From Ciona intestinalis (taxonomy: Eukaryota > Chordata > Ascidiacea > Phlebobranchia > Cionidae), in assembly GCF_000224145.3 (NCBI RefSeq), contig NC_020174.2, positions 2,914,097-2,978,096 on the forward strand: DNA of 64,000 nt, written 5' to 3'. Both the position numbers and the translations under genes were made by a program. The notes beneath the pieces were generated by a model. It saw only the letters and a program-made list of their open reading frames with translations, was not told the origin of the DNA and did not search any database. Of the stretch, positions 1 through 9,536 are shown one piece after another; the first letter of the stretch is position 1; every line of letters starts with the position of its first letter.

Positions 1-57
1 ACCGTATCCTCACGACTCCCATTAGTTGCTTAAGATATGATCAGAAAATTTGGATAC
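1..57 (-). mobile_element. MITE family A copy, cut by window start
   Basis: Reverse-orientation remnant beginning inside the element (CGTATCCTCACGACTCCCAT) and lacking a clean terminal repeat at its right end. It lies in a DPP-gene intron. Confidence 0.6.
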
Positions 58-105
58 ACCCTACAATGTTTCTCTGTTTTAATGCAACTGTAAAACGCTC
101 TCTTA

Positions 106-246
106 AGGTGGCTGTACACAATATCCGGTGTGCGAATTCGCATGCGAAGTCGTATACAAACCAATGTCCAATTTCGCATGCGGCACCGAAATCCGGACAA
201 AACAGACAAAATGGACGAATTCCGGATACTGTGTACAGCCATCTTT
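106..246. mobile_element. Short inverted-repeat element (second MITE family)
   Basis: The left end reads GGTGGCTGTACACAATATCC and the right end, reverse complemented, reads ATGGCTGTACACAGTATCC, so about 20 bp of imperfect terminal inverted repeat brackets a 140-bp unit with no coding capacity. GAATTCGCATGCG-type palindromic sequence sits inside. It is unrelated to the abundant MITE family and ends about 30 bp before a DPP exon, next to its splice acceptor. Confidence 0.6.
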
Positions 247-276
247 ACCCGCCTTAAACGTGTACACTCTTTTTAG

Positions 277-3200
277 GACCCGGTGTACCGTACAGTTCCT
301 TCGGTATCTTAAACAGTGCAAGCAGCAGAACCGGTGTAGATGATTTCTATGATGATGTCCCGGATGTGGACGTTGCAATGGACGAACCACGGGATGGACT
401 TGTCGTCAAACTTTTAGAAACTTTTTCACCATATGTGATCAGTTACTCCAGCGTGTTGGTGTCAATGTACAGATATGAGACCGCAACAGTGCTTGGCCGA
501 CGTAAGTCACTACTGTTTAGGTTATATACTGTGGGACATTATATATTGGCATTGCTTTTATATTAAACGTAAATAGCTCGCTGTTTGTCTGGTATATAGG
601 TGTAGCGACCACGCTTTATTTTTTTAAACTAAATATACCTTTTTTATCGTAAATACGTTTTAATGAGGTATCGTCCGGCGCCGTGGCAAAGTGGTCAGCG
701 CGCCTGCCTGTAACCCACAGGTAAAGGGTTCGAGGCTCGACGCTGCCACCATTGTTGGCGTATGTGTCATTGGGCAAGACACTTAACGACAATCCCTCCA
801 ACCCAGTGGTCACTAATGGGTTGTCCAAATTATCACCCATACATAAAAAATGAAAAAAAAAAGTAATAATCACCCATAAAGTAACATACATGGTAACTCG
901 TAAGCTGGCACGAGGTGTTAAACCCGTGCTATAACGGCTGTCGTTTTCCGGCCACGCGGAATAAAAATTAAGTTACTTTCATTCAATATATCTTTTTTTG
1001 CTTAAACTACTCTTTATTTTTTTCACGCGTAATTAAACAGACACATAACAATTATTATAAGTAGTAATATATGTTTTGTTAGCAAACTAAGTTATAGACT
1101 TCTTTTTTTAGAAATCCCATTAAAAATACTACTACCACACGGATATCAACTTACCAAGCGACCCATCGTTTTCCACATGTAAGTTTACTACGTATATAGG
1201 AGTTGGGGAAGATGGGACAACTTTTCTTTCTCGTCCCATTTGGTCGAAAGCAAAGAACATTTAAAGAATTATGTAACCATATCCTCACGACTCTCATAGA
1301 CCGTTAGTAATTGTTTAAACCACGAGCTTGAGGTGTCCCATCTTACCCCACAGTACTTTATGTCTTATGTGTATATATCATGCTAAAGAAATAATGCAAC
1401 GTGGTGGTCAGTTATATCTAATCTCTGTCTTCTTTGGCCTCTCTGACCTAAATCTACAGTTCCATGGCGTGTCACGCTGCAAAACCCCACTCATATATAA
1501 TAAAAAATATCCATCATCTGTGTAGAGCATTAAAGCTGGTATCATGAGTCCTTACCGCATATATAGTACAGATCACATTGCCATGGGACCTCTCGCTTAC
1601 ACAGAATGGAACATTTGTCTTCCATCAAAGCGTTATTACATACGTCTTCACCTTACGCTTTCAAATCCACAGAGGAGAGATCGGGGAGCAAAACGCTGAC
1701 TTTAGGTTCAAAATGGATTTCGCAGAGTACATGGTATCACGTGACAGTGTCATCTACGTATTCGCTGACATCCGGGGTTCTGGTAACCGTGGCAACAAGC
1801 TCGTACAGTCGGTTGCTGGGCAACCAGGTACAAGAGAGGTTGAAGACTTAAAAGAACTTGTATGGTATGCTGATGTTGTACTGAATGTAATGGAGAATTG
1901 TAACTTATCTATCCTCGCGTGGCTGCGGAACGACAGTCGTTATATCACACGGGTGTTCTGTTTTACACACCTTATGTCCGCTTATACATTACCGTATATG
2001 TAATTTATTGGAAGATTGTAACTTATTTAATCTAACGTGGCGGGGTATACCGACAGTCTTTAAACACAGGTGTTATGTTTCATGTACCTCGTGCCAGCTT
2101 ACGAGTTATGTAACTTTTTGGGTGAATGAATAAACGTAAGTAAAACTCAAGGACTGAGGCAACGGCTGTAATTGTGTTTAGCAGCCACGTTTTTATTTTC
2201 AACTTTTGCTCAAATATAGTATTTACCCCAGGCGTGTTTTCATATATTTCGTTTTGCTGCTAATTCCCTTCTCTTCGCTGTTTTAACTAATCTGATACTT
2301 TTTACCATTTTTTTAAAGAGATAAATTAATTTATATTATTTTTTTACAGGTACATGGATAGGAAATGGGGAGTCGTAACGTCAAACGTTGGGCTTGTGGG
2401 AACCGGATACGGTGGATATGTCGTGCTAAGGGCGCTCGCTGACCAAGCTGGAATATTCAGCTGCGGTGTCGCAATTTCTCCTATAGTGGATTGGAAACTT
2501 GCTTGTAAGTTAAACTAAACTGGGTATATAGTAGGGTGGGGAAGATGGGACACCTTTTCGTTCTATTTATCGTACCATTTGGTAGTAAACAAAGAACATT
2601 CAAAGAATTTAAAAGCCGTATCTTCATGACTCCCATAGACCATTGTTAAATACTTAAAACACGATCAGGATATTTAGATATTATGTGCTAATGGTGTCCC
2701 ATGCATCTTACCTCACAGTACCATATAGAGTTTAACGAGTTATGAGTAACTGAACAAGGAAAGCTATCTTCTTTATAACATGGGTAGTTTGTTTCATACA
2801 CCTCGTGTTCGCTTACGAGTCATGCACCTCGTATGAAAATTTGATTACTGTTTTTCTGGTTTTTGCTTATTACATTGCTGAAAATTTTAACAAATAGTGG
2901 TTTAACTAGGTTTGAACAATGACCGTTATACACACCCAAGTCACATATACCCATAATGAAGGCAGCATCGAGTTTACATGGTGGTTTTATTTTGACTACT
3001 TGGATAACCCATTAGTGTCCACTTATAAGTTGGAGCAATCTTCGTAAAGTGTCTTGCCCTATAACCAAACACTAATGGTGGCAGCACTAAGCATCCATGT
3101 GAAAAAAAAACAATATTTGAATTTTTACACAAGACACGGCTGCCATTTATAACTTACGTCTTACATTCATTCGTTCATTCATTCATTTGTTTCAGCGTCT

Positions 3201-3772
3201 GTACGAGCAGAAAAAGTGCTTGGTCTTCCACAGAGCAACCCGCTTGCTTATGAAAGCAGTAACATGTTGAAACGTGCAAACTTGTTAGCTAACTCGCATC
3301 TACTCATATTCCAAGGCATGCAAGACCGTAAGTACAGTTTTGAATTAGATATGCTTTAAACAACACGTTAAAATAGGTTTCTAGTTTGACACGGTGTAGT
3401 ATAGGACCATACCCCGACAAGTATAATTTCAACTGTAGCATTTAATTGTACGAGCTGTATAGATACGTTTTGCTTATCGTGTATAAAATGCAATGGAAAA
3501 ACATGTTTCATTTGCAAACCTCAAAACATACGGATCTATATTTTTACGTTCTATTTGCAGGAATCATACACCCGCAGCATAGCATTGCGTTAAACCAAGC
3601 AGCTATTGACGACGGTCTTTTACTATCCAACATTCAAACTGTGTACTACCCTGATCAGGACCATGCTCTAACCAATAAGTTTTCAAAGCGGCACATGTTT
3701 CAAAATGCGAGAAACTTTTTACAGAAATGCGTTAACGGGGGCATACAGTCGTCTGTCCCAGTGACAATATGA
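277..3772 (+). CDS. Dpp10-like: DPP6/DPP10-like protein, C-terminal part (six exons, 5' incomplete)
   Basis: Exons are 277-501, 1112-1178, 1673-1864, 2350-2504, 3196-3327 and 3561-3772; all are bounded by AG/GT and keep one reading phase. The product is the end of a prolyl-oligopeptidase-family (S9B) ectodomain. Visible landmarks in order are a GPGVP segment, IPLKILLPHGY, an RGSGNRG turn, the nucleophile elbow GTGYGGY, GLPQSNPLAY, the acid Asp in FQGMQD, and the His in YPDQDHA. The elbow has Gly where active DPP4 has Ser (GWSYGGY), as in non-catalytic DPP10 (GKGYGGY); Asp and His remain. In vertebrates DPP6 and DPP10 are type II membrane proteins that modulate Kv4 channels, and a similar role here is inference. 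Assignment to DPP6 versus DPP10 is not possible from this part. The gene begins before position 1. Confidence 0.85.
677..985 (+). mobile_element. tRNA-derived SINE, full length
   Basis: The head carries pol III A-box-like TGGCAAAGTGGTCAGC and B-box-like GGTTCGAGGCTCG sequences. It is followed by a conserved body (TTGGGCAAGACACTTAACG, then CCAGTGGTCACTAATGGGTT), an A-rich stretch, and a 3' region ending in a TTACTTTCATTCA tail. This copy defines the family in the window. It sits in a DPP intron. Confidence 0.75.
1195..1360 (-). mobile_element. MITE family A copy (DPP intron)
   Basis: Reverse orientation; both terminal repeats are recognisable (GTTGGGGAAGATGGGACA and GTGTCCCATCTTACCCC). It is slightly shortened internally. 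It lies directly after the exon ending at 1178. Confidence 0.8.
1892..1990 (-). repeat. SINE 3'-end fragment
   Basis: Reverse complement of the SINE 3' region (TTGTAACTTATCTATCCTCG, then ACAGTCGTTATA and GTGTTCTGTTT). It begins within 30 bp of the DPP splice donor at 1865. Confidence 0.65.
2011..2128 (-). repeat. SINE 3'-end fragment
   Basis: A second minus-strand 3' fragment just after the previous one, including TACCTCGTGCCAGCTTACGA and the GTAACTTTTTGGGTGA part. The pair may be a local duplication or two independent truncated insertions. Confidence 0.65.
2525..2726 (-). mobile_element. MITE family A copy (DPP intron)
   Basis: Nearly full length in reverse orientation, starting TATAGTAGGGTGGGGAAGAT and ending CTTACCTCACAGTACCATAT. 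It begins about 20 bp after a splice donor. Confidence 0.85.
2735..3190. repeat. Degenerate SINE cluster
   Basis: 2735-3105 is an old minus-strand SINE (TACACCTCGTGTTCGCTTAC; CCCATTAGTGTCCACTTATA; AAAGTGTCTTGCCCTATAAC). 3120-3190 is a plus-strand 3' tail ending in repeated ATTC units that run into the polypyrimidine tract of the acceptor at 3195. Confidence 0.55.
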
Positions 3773-4025
3773 ACTCAACATTTGAGTCGTTCTAACACTA
3801 CATTGTAAAACATGGATATTTCAGCACTAAGTAAAGCGAGCGCTACACTTTGGTTGTGAAATTTGCACGTTCCTAAAGTTGGCAGGTTATACACAATTAA
3901 TGACCGACATTTGCTGTTTATTTCGTGCAATATGTTTTTAATGCCCTTTTTTGTACATTATCTGTTTTCTTTCGTCATTTTTTGTTGCACAAAATATCGG
4001 TGCAGATTTTTTCTTCCCGAAACTG

Positions 4026-4031
4026 AATAAA
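4026..4031 (+). terminator. Polyadenylation signal of the DPP-like gene
   Basis: AATAAA 254 bp after the DPP-like stop codon, the first canonical hexamer downstream of it. The intervening sequence has no other gene and reads as 3'UTR. Confidence 0.5.
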
Positions 4032-4144
4032 TTTTCATGTACGACAGCGTATACGACTATAATTAAACATGACGTTTATAATACTTGCCATTCGCCCCGC
4101 GGATAATGAGATAAACTGTCCTAATAAAAAGTGTCTCTAGAAAA

Positions 4145-4320
4145 AAATGTATCAAAACATGGTCAATGCAAAACATTGACAAACACGAATAAAACATGGA
4201 CAAGACATGGACAAAGCATGGGTCATAACATGGACGCAAGACATACAAAAAAATACGGACGACAAGTAAACAAACTATGGACAACACATGGACAAAACTT
4301 GAACAAAACATGGACAAACC
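4145..4320 (+). repeat. Degenerate tandem repeat of an ACATGGACAA unit
   Basis: A roughly 10-12 bp motif (ACATGGACAAA, AGACATGGAC, AACATGGAC and similar) recurs more than ten times with irregular spacing. The ORFs seen on both strands here are low-complexity products of the repeat. Confidence 0.75.
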
Positions 4321-4443
4321 ACCTTCAAATAAACTTATAATTACACCGGGCATACGCGCACGACCTTTTCTAACTAGAAACGCACAGATAGTGCAGTTTG
4401 TAAGCTATATTTTCACTTGTACAAATTAACCGTGTTATTTATA

Positions 4444-4486
4444 ATTCTACTTGAATGAGGTGAGAATCATTCTGTTTGAATAAGGT
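4444..4486 (+). ncRNA. Two tandem spliced-leader-like units (possible SL RNA gene or relic)
   Basis: The Ciona spliced leader, as I recall it, is ATTCTATTTGAATAAG. Position 4469-4484 reads ATTCTGTTTGAATAAG (15 of 16) and is followed at once by GTATGT, the position of the donor in an SL RNA. Position 4444-4459 reads ATTCTACTTGAATGAG (14 of 16), followed by GTGAG. The copies start 25 nt apart. I cannot see a clear Sm site or promoter, so this may be a relic or a chance match enriched by local duplication. Confidence 0.35.
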
Positions 4487-4512
4487 ATGTAGAGTATGTT
4501 GAATTAATAGTC

Positions 4513-4773
4513 ATGTCCACTGTTGAAATCTATACACGTTCAAATAGGAATCCACAATATACTCAGATACATTCGAGTCGTGTCCAACACAGACCAAACT
4601 GGTCGAGTCGTTTTATAATCGATGGTGGATACTTCAAAAAGAAAGTTGGAATTAGACCCTATATGAGACTTAGGGCACCGTTTCATCTACTATACACCAG
4701 GAGACTCGCACGCCGTAACAAATTGAGGCAGAACAACTCCCGAGTGACACCTAGTGTGGGCAATCTACCTTAA
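4513..4773 (+). CDS. Hypothetical 86-residue basic ORF
   Basis: An uninterrupted ATG-to-stop frame of 86 codons, rich in Arg, Asn, Ser and Tyr, beginning 27 bp after the second spliced-leader-like unit. No domain is recognised, and there is no splice-site or polyadenylation support. It lies between the DPP-like gene and the convergent NPNN gene, and could equally be a chance frame. Confidence 0.15.
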   Translation: MSTVEIYTRSNRNPQYTQIHSSRVQHRPNWSSRFIIDGGYFKKKVGIRPYMRLRAPFHLLYTRRLARRNKLRQNNSRVTPSVGNLP

Positions 4774-4863
4774 TCAGTCAAACTAACCATATCAATCTAA
4801 TTGCTTCATTCTTACTGAGACAAAAGTGAAAATAAGTCTATGAGAATATAATGTCTCACTTGG

Positions 4864-4869
4864 TTTATT
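4864..4869 (-). terminator. Polyadenylation signal of NPNN gene 1
   Basis: TTTATT on the plus strand (AATAAA on the minus strand), about 106 bp beyond the stop of the minus-strand gene ending at 4975. Confidence 0.45.
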
Positions 4870-4974
4870 TTTTGTTTTATTTAAACATGTTTTTATGCAA
4901 GTACTTTATACTACTTGTATTTTTATTCCAAATTTGTAACACGGATTGATCAGAAATTTCTGGTTGCACATATT

Positions 4975-5849
4975 CTATTTCTTTGGTTGGTAACTGAAAA
5001 GAAATGAAAAAATTATTTTTTTTATGCAAAAACAAACTATTTTTTTTTCAATTTTTATTATATTTTTACAACTAATCTAATTGGGGGAAGACTGTACACC
5101 TTTAGCACATAATATCCAAATAATCTGATCGTGTTTTAAACAAATAAAGACACTATATGGGAGTCGTGAAGATACAGTTTTATAATTTTTTTAACATTTT
5201 TTGTTTACTACTAAATGAGTTGAGAAAATAGAAGAAAAAGGTGTCCCATCTTCCCCCACCCTAATATATTAAATTTCAGACATTCTTTGAGAATGTTATT
5301 TAATTTTATATTGCGCCGGCAAGCACTATTAGTATTTCTTCACAAATACTCTCACATACACATATTCTATTATTCATGTATACAAGGTAGTAATAACAAG
5401 TTTACTTTTGGTTGTTCGGGTTTAATTGATTTCCATGATTATCCCGATCTGCTTTGGTTCCATCTCCTCCGTATCCAGGTTGATGCCCTTGGTGTCTGTT
5501 TAATAATATTGGCTATTAATAGAAATACAGAATGTAAATGGCTATATGTAGAAGGTTGCTGGAGGACGGTCCATGTTTTCATTTTTTATCGCCCCCATTT
5601 GGTAGTAAACAAAGAATATTTACAGAATTGTATAATCATATATACTTACAACTCTGAAAAGGAGCGTTACAATCAAAGATTGGTTTTAATCTCTTTGGTT
5701 ATATTTAAATATACGATTTGGAAATATGGGATATTATGTGCTAACGATATCCATCTTGCCCCACAGAAATATATTTAGACTGACCTATCGTTGTTTGGGT
5801 TGCATTGGTTAGACTTGTTGTCGTTGTTCGCTTTGCCTTGACGTTCCAT
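4975..5849 (-). CDS. NPNN-motif protein 1, 57 residues, three exons
   Basis: Read on the minus strand, exons are 5849-5785, 5495-5406 and 4993-4975 (65, 90 and 19 bp). Each has AG/GT borders (donors GTCAGT and GTAAAC; acceptors TTAAACAG and TTTTCAG). The first exon starts with ATG and encodes MERQGKANNDNKSNQCNPNN. The second contains HQGHQPGYGG and DNHGNQLNPNN. The third adds only Tyr-Gln-Pro-Lys-Lys and a stop. Two copies of the motif DN-x-x-NQ-x-NPNN-x-x-[HY]-x-[GP] therefore make up most of a small hydrophilic protein with one Cys and no signal peptide or membrane segment. I do not know its function. Support comes mainly from the paralogue at 7967-8818, which conserves exon lengths, phases and motif. 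Confidence 0.6.
5081..5269 (+). mobile_element. MITE family A copy (intron 2 of NPNN gene 1)
   Basis: Forward orientation, with TTAGCACATAATATCC near the left end and GGTGTCCCATCTTCCCCCAC at the right end. Confidence 0.8.
5544..5775 (-). mobile_element. Divergent MITE (intron 1 of NPNN gene 1)
   Basis: Reverse orientation, of the divergent sub-type with TTTACAGAATT and a poorly matched left end. Its right end (GCTAACGATATCCATCTTGC) is shared, at the same distance from the splice donor, with intron 1 of NPNN gene 2. Confidence 0.7.
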
Positions 5850-6399
5850 TGCTTAACGATGTCTCTTTATAACTTACGGAAAATTTCACTTTAAAATTAT
5901 TTCTGCAAGAAAAATCCGAGCCAAATAATTCAGATCGCATATAAAATATAAGTTATATATGCAATAAGTTACTTGCACACTTAGCATTACCATGACTTAC
6001 TCATTATATTCAGTAGGCCATAGCATTGCTCATATTAACATTAAGTTTAATCTGTGCACCTGCTTAAAGTTAATTGCTCCTTTTATAGTTTTAGTTTGAT
6101 CAGAGTAATTTTCCACTCGGTCGAAAACTTTTCCATAGCCATAAGATGTCATTACGTCATAACTCGCGTCATAAAAGATACGAAAATCAGTTAAAAGGGA
6201 ATTCCCCCTGTTGAAAACTAGTTTCCAATTATAATGAATGTTGTTTCACCATCGAGATCGTATTTCCTTTTGTTTTAAATCAATAACGCAATATTAAACC
6301 TAACACCGAGTACATTGTCATAACTTACGACATCGAGCGTAATGCTCCTTTGTGTATAAACATTGCATGGATATTGTGGTGCAATCATGATTAATTAAC

Positions 6400-6590
6400 T
6401 GGGGTAGGATGGGACATATTTATATTGTTTTGTCCCGTGATATTTTGCAATACACAAAAAATATTTACAGATTTATTTAATCGTGTTTTCGAGACTCTAA
6501 AATAGCGCTTTTAATTGTTTAAAACAGAATCAGAAAATATGGGATTTAGGTGCTAACAATTTACATCTTACCCCCCCCCCCCAAACAGAT
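6400..6590 (-). mobile_element. Divergent MITE with poly-C end
   Basis: Reverse orientation. The left end reads GGGGTAGGATGGGACATAT; the right end is TTACATCTTA running into a 12-C homopolymer. Confidence 0.65.
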
Positions 6591-6863
6591 CGCATTTAGA
6601 GATGCTTAATTTTATTTTAGGCGTACTTTCCAGATAAGCCTATTACCCCATCCTAAAAAAGCCAATATATCGCTTGAAGCAATGTAACTTGCACTGCGCC
6701 CGAAGAACTAATATTACAAATTTACAATATTTACCGATTTGCTTGGATACATTATGGTTGATATTGTAAATGAATAACGTTTTAGTTCTAGGTCGGTCGT
6801 TAAGACGTATTAATAATTAAATAGGCTGTTTACGAACTTTATAATCTATTCAGAACAGAAATT

Positions 6864-7056
6864 TATAGTAGGGTTGGGGACACGTATTCATTCCATTGTC
6901 TTGAGCCATTTGGTAGTAAACAAAGAACATTCAAACAATTATGAAACCGTATACTCACTACTACCACAGACCGTTGTTAATTGTTTAAAACGTGAACAGA
7001 ATGTTTGGACATTATGCTGTGTTAAAGGTGTCCCGTCTCCCCCCACTCTACTATAT
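6864..7056 (-). mobile_element. MITE family A copy
   Basis: Reverse orientation. The left terminal repeat has a small deletion (TATAGTAGGGTTGGGGACAC); the right end CCCCACTCTACTATAT is intact. Confidence 0.8.
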
Positions 7057-7707
7057 CTTTAGCAAAATACAACTAAATGAAACAAAAGTCAAACAGAGGG
7101 CCAGCATGTCGAAAGCAACAAGCATATAAGGCACGACACGCAATAACAAATAGTGTTTCCTGATTTACACTGAGAAAAATAAAACACATCGTAAACACGA
7201 TCAGTGATAATATGCAAGCTCGTATAAAGCTCAGATCCCCATAGGGCATAGCCTATCAGGCTGTAACACCTCACCTATATAGATCAGAAACATATTGCTG
7301 CTTGTAAACAACAAAAAGGGCAACTTTAGGCGCTTAGAAAAAAAATGAGTTTTTTATCGAGATATAACTCTATGCCAGCTTATGGTTTAAATTTTTGTCG
7401 TGTTTCTTTTTAGAAAATTAATAATCTTAATTTACCCACATTCGTCAACTTTATTCTATATGGGTGGGCTCTACGCCGAGGATCGGACCCTGCGCTTTCC
7501 ACACAAGCCACAAATGGCCTTTACTTAACACGGGGTATGAGGTTAGAAACAATAAATCAACGTTGTTTAAACCAAAGACTTTATTTCACATGCTATACAA
7601 ACAGTTCACCAGGAATTAAATCATAAAGGCTGTGTTGTATTTAAAAAAGAAAATACTGTTATTCAATTATGAAGAATTGTGTTATACTATACTGTAATCT
7701 ATTGTAT

Positions 7708-7867
7708 TATAGTAGGGTGGGGGAAGATGGGACACGTTTTTTCTATTATCTCGTTCAATTTAGTAGTAAACAAATAACATTCAAAGAATTTCGAATCATC
7801 ACGACTACCATAGGTCGTTGGACATTATGTGCTAAAGGTGTCCCGTCTTGCCCCACTCTGTTATATA
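7708..7867 (-). mobile_element. MITE family A copy with internal deletion
   Basis: Both ends are good (TATAGTAGGGTGGGGGAAGA and GTGTCCCGTCTTGCCCCACT), but about 35 bp of the centre, including the TTAATTGTTTAAAACACGAT part, is missing. Confidence 0.8.
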
Positions 7868-7966
7868 ACGATTTATTTAACAAGTTAAACGTTAAATGAA
7901 AAAGATTCGGAATATACAATTATAGCAATATGAAGTCCTCGGTTAATATTTGTCCATCATGTTGAT

Positions 7967-8818
7967 TTATTTCTTTCCCTGGTAACTGAAAGGTAACAGT
8001 ATATGTCACTACATTTTCAATATTATGACATAATTTTAGATGAAAACAGGTGCAGGAAAATATGTCACACGCGATCAGTATACGACGCTTTTATATAAGC
8101 CAACATCAGCCTTTTAAAAGCGCGTAAAAGCAAACTTTTGCAGAAAAAAGCCGCTATGCCACAATGCATAAAATTTTCCATAACATTTTGTCGCTCCAAA
8201 TTGCCTGTTTCTTGTTTTTAAACAACTAAAAAACGTCTTTTAATATTTGTTAAAAAAATTATTAATATATTTTTTTAATTTACTAGATTTAGAACGAAAA
8301 ATAAAATATTACTTTGAATTGTTGGGGTTCATTTGATTTGAATGGTTGTTAAGATCTGGTCTGGTAGCAGTTCCACTGTATGAGCTGGAATACCCTGAGT
8401 ATCTGTAAAAAAAATCTATTTATATAATATATAAAAGGGTGGAAGAAGACCTTTACCACAGAATATCTAAATATCTTGATCCTGCTTTTTTTACAAATAA
8501 CAACGCTCTATGGGAGTCGTGAGGATACGATTTTATAACTTCACCCATAAAAGTGTATTTGTTTCCACCGATTATTACCACGAAACATCGATAAATGTTT
8601 TAGAACACGAGTACTGATCCATAACAGAATTATATAACCATATACTCATGACTGCGAAATAACGTTCTTGGTTGTTAAAACACGATAAGGAAAATGGAGA
8701 CATTATGTGCTAACGATATCCATCTTGCCCCACAAAAATATATTTATACTGACCTATCGTTGTTTGGGTTGCATTGGTTAGACTTGTTGTCGTTGTTAGC
8801 TTTGCCTTGACGATCCAT
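7967..8818 (-). CDS. NPNN-motif protein 2, 57 residues, three exons
   Basis: On the minus strand, exons are 8818-8754, 8402-8313 and 7985-7967, again exactly 65, 90 and 19 bp with the same phases as gene 1. The protein begins MDRQGKANNDNKSNQCNPNN, continues through YSGYSSSYSGTATRP and HSNQMNPNN, and ends Asn-Tyr-Gln-Gly-Lys-Lys. Exon 1 differs from its paralogue at only 2 of 65 bases, while exon 2 is about half different, with substitutions that keep the NQ-x-NPNN core. An acceptor-like TTTTTTGCAG lies at about 8857-8866 on the minus strand, upstream of the ATG, so a 5' non-coding exon or trans-splice site is possible. Function unknown. Confidence 0.62.
8429..8541 (+). mobile_element. Truncated MITE family A copy (intron 1 of NPNN gene 2)
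   Basis: The left half only, from the terminal repeat to TCGTGAGGATACGATTTTAT; the right half is absent. Confidence 0.6.
8622..8745 (-). mobile_element. MITE right-end fragment shared by both NPNN introns
   Basis: Reverse orientation, ending GCTAACGATATCCATCTTGC. It matches the element at 5544-5775 almost base for base through the adjacent splice donor and exon 1. Confidence 0.65.
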
Positions 8819-8877
8819 CGTGATAAAAATGCTTCAGTCAGATGATAAAAATAAATCTGCAAAAAAACAACGTATAT

Positions 8878-9018
8878 TAAGGTTGGGATAAAATGCTGGT
8901 TTAAGTTTTCTATATCTTCTATCGTCTCATTCGGTAGAAAACAAAGAATATTTACATAATTATATACCCGTATTCTCACGACTGTTAAAGAACATTGTTA
9001 ACTGTTAAAAACCTGTAT
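8878..9018 (-). mobile_element. Divergent MITE, 3' truncated
   Basis: Reverse orientation, with CATTCGGTAGAAAACAAAGA, the TTTACATAATT variant and TATTCTCACGACTGTTAAAG. Confidence 0.55.
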
Positions 9019-9536
9019 TATGCAAAAGTTAATTTGGCAATAAAAATAAAAAAGCACTTCTTACTTACGTACAAGAAAGACTTACCGCTTTTATATAGTT
9101 GTCCTCGACTTTTTAAGTTAAAGAGTGTACACTGTCGACTGATGAAGCTCTATTTATACCCAAAACCTCAACTCAGTATTTTTCCTCGTCATGCAGTAAT
9201 TTTCCACTCTTCTTTTTCAGGGAACCCGTTCTTCTATAAGGGGAAAACCCGAAAGAAAATCTGTTTACTGCAATTGCATCATCGATGGTGAAACTTAAGT
9301 ATCGCCTTAAAGAACAAACAATCCGTCTGAAATAGCCAATACCGTTACCACTCTTTGCTCTTACATCATGCTAGGCAAACAGTTGCAAAATTGTCGACCT
9401 TAACGTTAGGACCATGGCAAACTCAATACATGAACTTTGATTAGACTGTAATTATGCGGCAACGAAATTAAAAAGGACTTTTATGCAATCGCGCGTTTTG
9501 TAGTATAGTCCTGGGGGGAAGTGTAATCGCGCGTCC

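Larger units (their letters stand above)
5850..7966. other. Spacer between the two NPNN genes
   Basis: About 2.1 kb with three MITEs and a diverged promoter region for NPNN gene 1. At 7453-7500 is a short segment (TATATGGGTGGGCTCTACGC) that resembles fragments near 14430 and 33095. No coding exon is recognised. Confidence 0.4.

Noticed and set aside
677..750. Possible tRNA gene from A-box and B-box-like sequence
   Set aside because: The same head with the same downstream body recurs at 10338, 13738 and 16372 (minus), so it is a tRNA-derived SINE.
1606..1672. Upstream extension of the DPP exon at 1673
   Set aside because: The AG at 1672 gives the only start in phase with the 67-bp exon ending at 1178, and residues upstream do not resemble the family.
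1865..2003. Continuation of the DPP exon past 1864
   Set aside because: Joining at 1864/2350 gives exactly the DPP4 spacing from Glu-Asp to the GxxYGGY elbow, and the sequence after about 1892 is SINE.
4145..4320. CRISPR-like or coding repeat from ACATGGACAA units
   Set aside because: Units are short, irregularly spaced and not separated by unique spacers; the genome is animal. Simple degenerate tandem repeat.
5287..5778. 163-codon plus-strand ORF
   Set aside because: It is antisense to exon 2 of NPNN gene 1 and runs through a MITE; no domain.
6571..6582. Poly-C run as a functional motif
   Set aside because: It is the decayed C-rich terminal repeat of a MITE.
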